This document shows positions 21,297-31,052 of a stretch of DNA of 64,000 nt, piece after piece. Positions within the stretch are counted from its first letter, which is position 1. Every line of letters starts with the position of its first letter. The notes below the pieces were generated by a model, which did no database searches, had not been told where the DNA came from, and worked only from the letters and a program-made list of their open reading frames with translations. Where the stretch lies: assembly GCA_963978905.1 (NCBI GenBank), contig OZ022259.1, forward strand, positions 50,424,727 to 50,488,726, read 5' to 3'. The DNA is from Trichostrongylus colubriformis. Its lineage: Eukaryota; Nematoda; Chromadorea; Rhabditida; Trichostrongylidae. The translations under genes and the position numbers were made by a program.

Positions 21297-21474
21297 GGGA
21301 TAGCGCTTTTACACTTTGGGCCGGGAGGGCGTGGCTGCGTTCATAGGCAAGGCAGAGTGGCACGGGGGAGGTGCAGAGACGACGGAGGTAACGAGATAGG
21401 GTGGTAAGGGCAGAGACGCAGAGACGCGCAGCCACGCCTCGCCGCCGGCACCGCAAAGTATGAACGCGGTCTTA
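21297..21474. mobile_element. GC-rich palindromic MITE, family G, copy 3
   Basis: The inner pair GGGCGTGGCTGCGTT / GCAGCCACGCC and the right end GCACCGCAAAGTATGAACGC match the other copies. The left end is degraded. Confidence 0.7.
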
Positions 21475-21608
21475 CGGTGCACCATCCCGACAACCTGAAA
21501 TTATCATCTTATGACTGATCATTTGGCTTTGCATTCGATATTGCCATATGATCGCTTTTCCCGTGTTCCGTACACATTCCATTGAAACAACAGTGATATT
21601 TCAAAGTT

Positions 21609-21614
21609 TTTATT
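21609..21614 (-). terminator. Poly(A) signal AATAAA for the CRIB-like gene
   Basis: AATAAA on the minus strand, about 120 nt downstream of the stop at 21734. Confidence 0.55.
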
Positions 21615-21733
21615 GATCGGGGAAGTGCAAATTTTTAAATGTACAACATTAGCATTGCCTACTGTTGCGTGCTGAATACAAAGGACACCGATTACAAGCC
21701 CGTTTTCCATTAATGGAACCACAATCGAGGCAA

Positions 21734-24700
21734 TTACAGTCTTGTAACTTTAGGCTCTTCATCATCTCCCACACCAGAATCCATCGAGGTTCTGGCACGT
21801 AAAAGTACTACATGAGGTTCTGCGGGAAAAATTACAGCTTCCACGGAATCGTTACTTGAGCTTTCACTGGATTCTGGAGGTGTTTCTGCGCTCACAGTAG
21901 TCACCGGTGAATAATCCAGGTAATCTCTCTTTAACGGTTTCCTGACCGGTACTCCTCGCGGTGGTGGACTGGGAGCAAATCGTCTCTGATCTATCGGTCT
22001 TGTGGCAGCATTCTGCCCACTTGCTCTTGGTAGGGTGGCTGAAACTGCAACGGGTGGTAACCGTTCGACTGTTCGAGTATTGTTTCTTGAAATGATCTCA
22101 TCGTACTGCTCTTCGTCCCGAGTCTCCTTCACCTGGAACAGACGTATCTGAAGTTCACTAACGTCGAACATTCTCAAAATAATTGAACCGATAGGTTTTT
22201 TTTTTTGAGAGGAGTCGCAAACACAGCCTGAACTTGATAAGGTAAAAGCTCAGCTATGCGCTCGAGCGACTCCGCCCATCGCGATGAGCACGCCCCTTGA
22301 TTAACGTCATCCCCGTAGACTGCTCCTAACAGGATACAACGAATTAATGTATCATGGGGTCAGAGTGTCGGAAAGGTGTTAATTCACATTATCCCCTATA
22401 TGCTCCAGAATCAAGCTCAAAAGTGAAAACCTTCCCATGTGGAACCACTGTGGGAATTCTGCTTTCATTTGGCAAGTGGAGCAATGCACCCATTCTTATT
22501 TTGGGTCCACTTGAGCCTATAGCAGCTTTCTCTAGAAACGATGTGAGCTAAAATCACTAACTTCTTTTCGACGAGTATAAACAATCCGGTTTTGGCTTAC
22601 ATCTTTCTGGCTGCTGCCAGGTGAGCGTGCCGTTAGCGCTGTAGTCGGGAAGTAAATCCGACTTGTGATGGTCCCCTGCTTGCACACCTCACAGGAGTTG
22701 CAACCCCTGCAATAATTTGCAGAATAATACAGAAAAAATTTGACAAATAATTCAAAATTAGTAAATAGAAGCACCTTCTTTCAGAAAGGCATCCCTTTTA
22801 CAAACACATAGAGAATGATCACGAGCAAAGGTATAAACGAAGTTCATGCTCCTCGTATACTGTTTGATGATTGTCGCAAAGTTCAGCAAGTGCCGGGTCA
22901 TGATAGAGTCGAGCGCCCCTCCTGCCAGGGCAGCTTGAGCAACTTTTTCATTCCCCTCTACTTCCATGACTACTTCGCTTCGCTTATCACACCAGGCATT
23001 CTTGTGTCATTCGAGTTTTTTTTTGTGATCACAGTTTATTCGACGGCCTTTTGCGTTATCAGTGACAGTGCCTCATCTACGTGATTTCTGCCATGGCTTC
23101 ATACGGTAAATGAAAGTTATCACCGTTATCGTCCCTGCCGCCTGCAAATTGCCACAAGTTGGCTTTGCAGGGCTATTATATACCAGTTGGCTGGAGCACA
23201 CTACTGTGCGCGAAACACCATGGGCTCCAGTAGGTCGGTCAAAATAGCTTTTTTTCTTGAGGACAGAGTACTTCAGTGCACGCTCCGCCTACCGTGGGTA
23301 GGACTTGGGGCGGGTCATTGTGCACCTTATTTCCTTTCCCATGCCCTTACCTTTTCCGAATTTTACTCCATCGCTACGGGTTGTTTTTCATGTAACGTCC
23401 ATGCTCCGCCCACCACCACAAATGCTCCTCCCGCCGTGCCTACGCCTTTCAAGAGTACGTAAAACTCATTCCTGACCTCCACTTCTCCCTCACGTTTGGG
23501 TCATATCAGAGCCCTATTTACATTTTTCTTTCTGAAAACGGAACATGTCACGGCACATTCCGCCCATCGCGGGTGGAGCTTGAAATGGTTCATGTGTGGT
23601 CTTTACTTCTTGTCCCATGCCCTACACATTCCAAACTTGTCCCCATTTTCAAGGTCGTTTTCCATATAATACTAATTTCGTGACAGACGGACGGAGGTAC
23701 AGTCAGACGAAGCGTTTTGTATACGTTAGGATTGCAAATCGTCCTATTACTATCACTGTGGTCAGGAACGTGAAAAAATGAATGTTTAAAAAAATTGGAA
23801 CACAGCCATAACAACGACGCTTTTAACAGTTTAGCTCACTCAAATTTCTGTCTTTGGTGCGATACCACTGATTCTCTCTATGTGCCTTTTCCACATCTCA
23901 GACACGCATCCCATCTCTGCTGCTGAGCACCTTTTCAGGTACTCAGCAGCAGAGAGATTGGATGCAGGCCTGAGGTGTCTATAATGCCCTCAGCAGGGTG
24001 ACCACGGGTACCCTTCCCAGATTGCTCCGCCCACACCACCATAACAACCTCTTCCTATGGAACTCTGGCGGCGCAGTATATCCCGTCGATTGATATTTTC
24101 GTGGAGAAATTTATAAAAAGCCCACCTAAACTCGCATAGCGGTTTTGTAATTTGAGGTAGAGATTTCGAATTGACCCGACGAAGTGTTGTACGGTGTTCA
24201 GGGTCTAAATGAAATTCGATATCTACATCAAATAGGTGCTTCAAAAATATTTGCAAAGAATGCTCAGAGATAAAAACAAACAATACTGTACCGATGGTAA
24301 ATACCTTGTCGTGGCTGGCTCATCCACGGAGACGGTATTCGATTCCTGTAGCGTGTAGGAGCTCTGGGAATTGGTGATGAAGGAACTTGAAAAATTATCA
24401 CTTCACGATTTCTCTACTGAGCAGTTCCATCGAAATACATTCCACGTTGCTCGGGGCGGAAAGAAACGTAAGCGAACTTCTTGGAAGGGCGTTTGGGCCA
24501 CACCTCTTTATTGAGCAGGGGCGTGGCTCAAACACTAACTACCGCTCTTCCAAAAATGACGAACGAGGTCATGTCGGGTTCCTAGCTCGAGTGGAACGTT
24601 GCCTAGTAACATTATCTATTCACAAACCTGTTCCTGTGCTACTGTTCATTGAAGATAGATCTGCTTTGCCTGAATCCAACGTGGAATCAGGACGTGGAAT

Positions 24701-27700
24701 TTTTACCCGATTCGCATCTTTCTTAAACTACTTTTTTTCAAAACATTTATCATACAGTACAAACAGAGGACGAATATGGAGAGTTCACATTTTGAGGTCG
24801 AATTTATAAAAAAATGAAAACTTACCAAATATTTACCGAATGGACTTCTTGTGAGCTCCTCATCAGTTAGGGGCTCCTTGCTGAACCTTTGTCGATTTCC
24901 TACTGTTGGCCAATCCGGGTTCCTGAACTTATGGTTTGGCCGACTGTTTGAGTGAAATGAATGAAGATTCGGTAAATATGGACTGTTATTATTCGTTTTC
25001 CCTATAGCCTTTTCCCACTAATTTTTTAGCACTGGTGCATGGTGTAATGATTGACCTCATCTGAGTAAAGCACAAAAACTGTACCCAAATAAGACACCAT
25101 TTCCAGTAGATGAAAAGCAGCACAAAGGGTAATCTTGTCTATATTAAATATGAAAACAGGCGTGTTACGTAGCGCTGAAGAAGCGAAAGCGAAACAAGGG
25201 AATGTACTATTATCCTTCTTGCCTTCGGTGGAAGACAAGATGTCAGAAGCTCACTGATGTAGGCCACGTGAATCTACCAGTATGAGATGTGTGGCGGCCG
25301 CGCATCATGGAAGCACGCCCACTGGACATCGTAAAGCTTTGTTGGGAAGATAGATCTCGCCCGCTAGACCCCTGACCTTCCTTGATTTGTCTATTTGACA
25401 GGCTTATGAAAATGAGTCTTCTTTTCTAAATCTCATTTTATCATTGCTTTAAAGGTAAGCGTATCACAGATTTTCCGATGACTCCATTGGTTTAATGAGG
25501 AGAGTGAGCCAACCAGTATGAAATATAATAATTGAGGAAGCGTTCTTTCCCCTCACAAGACAACAGTATCTGGAACAGGACCGACTTTGTCTTCCAGCCT
25601 AAAAAAAGTTCGAAGGTAAATAAAAAAACAGTACTTACGGTGTCAGTAAATTTGGTCGCCATTGGTGACTTGGTGCGGTATTGTGTTTTGCGTAATCAAT
25701 TACATCCCTGATACTGCTCCCCGGCTCGACGTGTGCTTCGATCCTGCAATTATCTTATAATCTGACAAAAAAATAAAGCATAGAGATTTCGACATCAAAG
25801 AATCCCTTCTCGGGATGCGCTACGCATTCTAGTTCCATATGAAACCATGGTGGCAGGTAAGTACGCTTTGGTTCATGATCTACGGGGACCAGTGGGCACA
25901 AATGTATTGGGTCATTCCATAAGTAATGTCGTTTTTTTCCAGCGTAAATTTTTCCTATGAAATTACAAGTTTTCGCAGCATGTCATATATCATTTGAAAG
26001 GAGTTTTCCTGCTCTACAAAACGACATATTTAGTTTTCGAGTTTGTTAGAATGGGGCCGACATTTAGGCTGGCGAAGAGGTAGGTCCAGCCGACAAAAAT
26101 TGACCAAACCGGCAATCAATTGAAACACTATATTTTAATTTAGGAAAACCAACCAGTCATGTGTCGCGTACTTAGCCCTGACCTCTTCTACAATTTCCAA
26201 TATTTAATTGATCAAGAAGTGGTGTCGTTATTTTTCTAAAATCTTTTTTTCGAAAGCACCCACATTTATTCAAAATGAAATTTTTTCTTTCAAACTTTTT
26301 GATTAGAGGTGTTTTATGAACCACTTCGAAGGAATTTTTCTGCTCTATCGAAAACATCTTTCTAGTTTGTTTTGGCTGCGATTCAGATTGAGTTTTAATA
26401 CCATGTGATATGGGTCCAGTTGACATTTTTCACAATTTATTTTTTCCATGAGAAAGTTAAGGAATCCGGTCAGTGGTATTTCCCTGTTCATAGGCACCAC
26501 CTGTTCTTAACATTCCACCACTCTTTCAACTGATTGGTTGAGAAAATTTTCTTGCCTTTGTTCGAAGAAATTGTCCAAAATCACCGAGTTGTGGCGGAAA
26601 AACGAAATGTGGGAAAAGAGCGACGAGCGGCGTGACTTTTTAAGCAACCGACTGGTGGAACTTACAGGAGAGGTCGGGGCTGAGTACGCAACACATGGTT
26701 GGTTAGTTTTCCTCGAGCAAAATATAGTGTTTTAATTGATTGCCGGTTTGGCCAATTTTCGTCTGCTGGACCTACCTCTTCGCCGGCCTCAATGTCGGCG
26801 CCATTCTAACATACTCAAAAACTAAGTCGGCCATTTTGTAGAGCGGGGAATTCTCTTCCGAATGATATATAATATGCTGCAAAAACTTGTGATTTATGGC
26901 AAAAATTTCCGCTTGAAAAAAAACGACACTACTTATGGAATGACCCAATATATGACTGATAGCGGTGAGGACCTTTGATTATGTAATGAATGATAAGTAC
27001 CTTTCCAAATATATCCATAGGCATGATCTAAGCATATCCTATCACGGAGCCCTATGAATTAGTTTCCCTTAGGCGAGGCACTTCCTTACATGCCTTCTAG
27101 TAAATTACTAGAAGGCATGAAAGGTAATTACTATTAGTAGTATATCCCACAAGCTATTTAGTGACAAACTTAGATATTATGTAATCGGCTGCCTATATTC
27201 CTCTGTAGAAATACTTAGTGAATAGTACAAGTCAGAGCTTTCGCCCCTTGAAGACCTAGCTTAATCTGACCATGACATGATATTCATTAAAGATGTGACA
27301 TCTTTATGCAGATGGCGGGAAATTCTGAATAAAAGAACGTAGAAGAAGGTTGGCATGAATCGTCAACTCGGCCCACCTATTGAGGATTGCCCATAGAGTC
27401 CCTAAGTGTGGAAATAGACATGATATTCATTAAAGATGTGACATCTTTATGCAGATGGCGGGAAATTCTGAATAAAAGAACGTAGGTGAAGATTGGCATG
27501 AATCTTCAACTTGGCCCACCTATTGAGGATTGCCCATAGAGTCCCTAAGTGTGGAAATACTAATAGTAACGCCTACTACTGCGACGGTTGATGTTCATTT
27601 ATGTTGTATTTCTTCTACAAAAGAAATACAACATAAATAGACACAGTGCAAAGGTTTATGGATAGTCGGACTTGGATACTTATGGAGGTTGATTTTCAGA

Positions 27701-29841
27701 TAAGTGCTTTACCGTCTCAGGTGAGCCCATTATCACCTATCAGCTTGTGGGTCTTCAATGGAAATTTGTCAGAATAGATTCAGAAAAAATTTATTTTTTA
27801 GGAAGTTCCTTTGCATTCCCCCTTTTTTCTGTACTCTGATGTTATTCCTAGTAACGTGAGAGCCAGCAGTGACTGTTGTTACTGTTTTGACATGCATTCC
27901 TAAACAGTGGAAGTGCCGCGAAGAGTTCTTGGACGTTATTGGCGGTAAGCAACTGATATGGTCCCAAATTCCTAAGCGCTGTATCACCGAGCATGCAGAT
28001 AACTGCCAAAGATTATCGATTGTGGGACGTCGAATCAAGTATCCACAGCGATGTCCTCTCTAGTTTGTGTCCAGAAAAAATAAAATAATAAATAAACAAA
28101 TATAAAAATTGCCTTCTTGTTTCACGCACTCGGACCTACTCCGATCACATCGACTCGGGCTCATTGGTTAGTTCCGAGGATCTACTGCTCCAAAAAGGTT
28201 ATCCAACTGATTTGATTACCGCGAAGTTGGCCTTCAAACGTTAACACGCCTTTTGGGAAAGCCAGAACGTGTGAGGATGTAATCTCGTCGAAACGTATTT
28301 TAAAGGCAGTGCTGGTGAAAATTCAGGCGGATAGTGAAAAATGTAGTGTATATGAAAGTGAAGGCGATCAGTATTACGACAACGAATAAAAGACGATAGG
28401 AAATGGCCAAATACCCAAGAAATCAGACCCCTTCCCTCTGCTGATTATCGATGTGGACGACCTTTCCGTAGAGAGGCAAGCAGTCCGGACGAGTTTCTCA
28501 CTGGCATGTGGCCAGTTCGTGAGCACGAAGATGGAAGGGATGCTCGGAAATACTACAGTACTTATTTTCTGGAGTGAGCTTCAAGCTAAAGCCGAGGAAG
28601 CGCGTCGCGATACTTTCAACCCTGCCGCATCTCTTTGGCCACTTTCACAGTAGCCAATCAGAAATCACGTCGTCTGGGGGCGAGGTCTGTCATCCAGACG
28701 CGTCAGCTGTTAACCGTTACGCCGTCTTCACAGCTCGGGAGAGCGCTTTTTGACGGGTATTCCGCCATGAATAGGCTTCTTAGGCCCCTAGTTTCCGTGT
28801 GGAAACTTATTTTAGGGTTCTCCCAAAAACCACATTGCCCCTAATGCTGTCTTTGAATTATGCTTTCAGCATAGCTTAATTGCAGTTAGTGGTTGGTTAG
28901 CTGAGAGCCATTTGACCGAGTACCGAAAGGTTTAAATCTCGGCCTTAGAGGTCTCCCCGGACTAGCTGATGATCCCTGTAGTTAGTTGTGATTGGAGACT
29001 TTATCAGACCACTAATTCGAATCGTTGAATGGTCTAGCAGTTGCGAAATCTCATAGTTGAGTGACATCACATCACGAGAAGGAACCAAGAAGTACTGATA
29101 AGAGCAAGGATCAGCTTTTAGGCGCCAGTCGTTCGCCTCGAAGGCGCCACACTCCTTGGCACATATGCGCTGACGATTGCAATTTGAAACAGCTTATACC
29201 TATAGCGTGTAGCGCTATAAAGTGCTAAGAGCACATATGACATAATACCCAAAAGCAAAGAAGAAAATCTCTGGACGATGAAGCTAATTTTGTCAAAAGA
29301 TCGAGGGTGGAAGGATTATCCTATGCAATTTGTTCAACTATGTGATAAATTTTATGAATTTATTTATGAATGTGAAATTGAATGAATAGGAATGAAATTT
29401 TATACGTTTTTATGCACATAACTATGTGTTTAAGCATACGATGTTTATATGATAACAGTATTCGACAGCATATTGCTCGCAACGGTGATGGGCGTGGTTT
29501 CTGAGAAGGGAGTGTTTTTGTGGCGTGCGCTTGAAACCGTAACCTGCTTCTGAAACCGTCCTCAGCGCAAAAGTTCACTACTATAGGCGAGCCCAGTCAC
29601 GTGACACCGGTTGTTCAACATTCCTATTATCGTCTGCGCTACTCTTCAATGCAGAAGCTGGTGGAGGTTTAAAAGAGTTCCCGTGAAATTTTGGATATTT
29701 TAGACAATCCTGTAAATTTTGCTGGAAATTCTGGAAAAACATCCAAAAGACAGTGTACCTGAAGTCATACGGTAGGCTGATGTCTGAGCCAGAAAGACCT
29801 TTGCTTTTTCTTCGTCCTCGGGATCCAAAAAATCCAAGCAT
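21734..29841 (-). CDS. CRIB-motif-like protein, 294 aa, six exons
   Basis: The exons are 29841-29759, 25743-25639, 24943-24826, 24363-24305, 22706-22601 and 22147-21734. Phases agree at every junction (2/1, 2/1, 0/0, 2/1, 0/0) and the sum is 885 nt. Residues about 21-35, built across the first junction, read ISLPYDFRIEAHVEP. This resembles the Cdc42/Rac-binding CRIB motif (ISxPxxFxHxxHVG), with the first His and the Gly replaced. A basic stretch (GSRGRRKSK) precedes it, as in many Cdc42 effectors. The middle has a Cys cluster (GCNSCEVC). The C-terminal third is proline- and serine-rich and ends VTRL, a class I PDZ ligand. Inference: a small GTPase-linked scaffold. The 4-kb first intron holds several mobile elements and a gene on the other strand. 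Exon 4 uses a less typical TTCCCAG acceptor. Confidence 0.72.
22707..24304 (-). other. Intron 4 of the CRIB-like gene, with a diverged direct repeat
   Basis: 23275-23400 and 23553-23665 are diverged direct copies (shared CCGCC, TCCCATGCCCT, TTGT.CC.ATTTTC). A hairpin at 23908-23966 pairs CATCCCATCTCTGCTGCTGAG with its near complement. A 97-codon minus ORF at 23990-24283 looks protein-like but does not fit the phase of the gene model. Confidence 0.5.
25805..25905 (-). repeat. SINE fragment cut by a mariner MITE
   Basis: The blocks GCATTCTAGTTCCAT, AACCATGGTGGCAGGTAAG and CTACGGGGACC match the minus-strand SINE tail at 13455-13545. The mariner element begins at 25907, next to its end. Confidence 0.55.
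25907..26948. mobile_element. mariner-type foldback element, 1042 bp, no transposase
   Basis: The ends TTGGGTCATTCCATAAGTA / its complement are flanked by TA (25905-25906 and 26949-26950). The end sequence with GTCGTTTTTT just inside is mariner-like. The arms pair for about 270-290 bp. The core (about 26200-26680) contains a degenerate second copy of sub-terminal sequence (CTGCTCTA, AAACATCTTTCTAGTTT) rather than a transposase. It lies in intron 1 of the CRIB-like gene. Confidence 0.88.
27090..27118. repeat. Perfect short palindrome
   Basis: ATGCCTTCTAGTAA meets TTACTAGAAGGCAT with one central base. It lies just outside the inverted 12-mers that bracket the tandem duplication. Confidence 0.6.
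27128..27569. repeat. 143-bp tandem duplication bracketed by 12-bp inverted repeats
   Basis: Two direct copies (27275-27416 and 27418-27559, period 143) differ at only a few positions. TTACTATTAGTA at 27128-27139 and TACTAATAGTAA at 27558-27569 are perfect inverted repeats around the block. It is non-coding. Confidence 0.8.
27588..27640. repeat. Hairpin carrying the T1 MITE sub-terminal motif
   Basis: ATTTATGTTGTATTTCTT and AAGAAATACAACATAAAT form an 18-bp stem with a short loop. The stem matches TATTTATGTTGTATTTG found about 35 bp inside the T1 MITE ends. Confidence 0.55.
27758..28063 (+). CDS. Small secreted four-cysteine protein, 82 aa, nested gene
   Basis: Exon 27758-27850 encodes a basic N-terminus followed by a hydrophobic signal-like segment (FLCIPPFFCTLMLFL). 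A 57-nt intron (27851-27907, GTAACG..AACAG) follows. Exon 27908-28063 encodes the mature part, with four Cys (KCREEF, KRCITEH, NCQRL, RCPL) and a TAG stop. AATAAA follows at about 28079. The gene lies inside intron 1 of the minus-strand CRIB-like gene. Four cysteines would allow two disulphides. I do not recognise the family; secretion is inferred from the N-terminus, which lies behind an unusually long basic stretch. Confidence 0.6.
28079..28084 (+). terminator. Poly(A) signal AATAAA for the nested secreted-peptide gene
   Basis: AATAAA lies 16 nt past the TAG at 28061-28063, and a second AATAAA overlaps just downstream. Confidence 0.6.
28304..28852. mobile_element. TTAA element (family T2), copy 2
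   Basis: The left end AGGCAGTGCTGGTG follows TTAA (28300-28303). The right end GCCCCTAATGCTGTCT is followed by TTGA. The interior aligns throughout with 15762-16313 (for example GTGAGCTTCAAGCTAAA, GAGCGCTTTTTGACGGG). It lies in intron 1 of the CRIB-like gene. Confidence 0.8.
28880..28960 (+). other. tRNA-like relic
   Basis: GTGGTTGGTTAGCTGAG and AGGTTTAAATCTCGG resemble A and B boxes, but no cloverleaf or acceptor pairing can be drawn. Probably a SINE head or tRNA relic. Confidence 0.25.
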
Positions 29842-29904
29842 TTCAAGCTGACGTCACAGCTCTAAAGAAGATTGATTGGTTGTAAGATCTGATATGAGTA
29901 CAAA

Positions 29905-30360
29905 TTAATGGCAGTGATAGGGTAATTCGGGTCGAATATGGAAAGATCATCAAATATGAAGGTAGACGCGCTTAGTAGTAGGAGAGTGAAGGAAAAAAGG
30001 TATGAAACGGTCAAAAACCCGGGAATCAAGACCCCCTTTCCGCCGTTCATTCTCGGAAGGGGCGGGTCGGGCCGAATAAAGGGTGGGCTGGAATGAAACA
30101 AGTGGCAGCTGTTGAAGTAATAATTCTTATAAAGCTCGGGGTACTTCTTGTCATCGGAAATTCCGCCATGTATGGTCTTCTTGAACCCACAGCTTTCATT
30201 TGCGTGACACAGTTTAGGAGTTCTGATTACCCACATTACCCTTATCAATGCCTTCAAATGCGGTCAGGCGGATTATGGATTTCTGGCCAGTTCTGATTTC
30301 CCACATTACCCTTACATTGTCCTCAAATGCGGTTAGGCGGATTATGGATTTTTGGCCATA
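29905..30360. mobile_element. T2-like element followed by a 73-bp tandem duplication
   Basis: 29908-30260 shares blocks with the T2 family (TATGAAGGTAGACGCG, CAAAAACCCGGGAATC, ACCCCCTTTCCGCCGTT). Its right part is duplicated: TTCTGATT.CCCACATTACCCTTA..GGCGGATTATGGATTT occurs at about 30219-30290 and 30291-30358. It ends upstream of the CRIB-like gene start. Confidence 0.65.
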
Positions 30361-30414
30361 ATTATGGAAAAGCAAAGCAAAGGGAACGAAGCAAAGAGAG
30401 AAGCTTGACCAAAC

Positions 30415-30896
30415 TCATAAAGTACGTAAAAAAGCGTAAGATAATGCAAAATATAGGCACATGAAGGAGACGAGTATTTTTCGATTTTTTCTACGAAAAA
30501 CTGCAAATGTAATCCAACGGAGTAGAATGAAGTATGAAGGGTAATAGAGAACTGTAGGGTCAGGACTGAACAGAGAGAAAAAGATCTGTGAAAGGGCACA
30601 TGTAGATTACTCACTCACTATATGTGACAGGAGTATTGATCAAGTTCGGTACGCGTTTTCTCAATTAAGACCTCACACAGCTTGACGAGGTGCGAACTCC
30701 ATAAAGAGACATCGTTGTCTATACCGTTCGAAGGGCACACACCACGTACCGAGTCTGCCTTCAGTGGAAAGTGCAAAGGTATTTGCGTATGTTTTCGGAC
30801 CATTTCGAAGGTCACTGATTTTCACAGCTATTTTTCGTCGTCCTTTCAGGAAAAAACGTACTTGGCAGTAACTGGGCACTCTTGACGGGCCGTCAT
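30415..30896 (-). CDS. Small membrane-associated protein, 116 aa, four exons
   Basis: The model is 30896-30862, 30814-30750, 30718-30619 and 30565-30415. Junction phases match throughout (2/1, 1/2, 2/1) and total 351 nt. The introns are 47, 31 and 53 nt; the 31-nt one is unusually short and is the weak point. If it is not spliced, the frame ends at a TGA after ...MEFAPRQAV instead. The first half is hydrophilic with an amphipathic helix (SSHLVKLCEVLIEKTRTEL). The C-terminal 50 residues are hydrophobic with a basic break (FRRKNRKI), suggesting two membrane segments. No family is recognised. Confidence 0.42.
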
Positions 30897-30969
30897 GCTC
30901 AGACGCCTGGTAATTGGACTGTTTGGGTATCAGGCTGTTAGTATTTGTCGAAGCTACTCTTTGAGGACA

Positions 30970-31052
30970 ACCTACTTTATTTTATTTATTTTATTTATTA
31001 CTATTTATTTATATATTATTACTCTTTATTTATATATTATTTATTTATCAGC
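30970..31052. repeat. TTTA-rich simple sequence
   Basis: Irregular repeats of TTTA/TATT units over about 80 bp. Confidence 0.85.

Noticed and set aside
22758..22967. Minus-strand ORF as an exon of the CRIB-like gene
   Set aside because: It looks protein-like, but no donor gives the phase needed by the next exon, whereas 24305 joins 22706 directly in phase.
24387..24809. 140-codon plus-strand ORF
   Set aside because: It lies opposite an intron of the CRIB-like gene, shows no domain, and has no splice or start context; probably chance.
26172..26735. ORFs in the 1-kb mariner element as transposase
   Set aside because: No DDE/D motif, helix-turn-helix or similarity to mariner transposase is visible.
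27275..27559. CRISPR-like direct repeats
   Set aside because: Only two 143-bp units without spacers; a tandem duplication in a eukaryotic intron.
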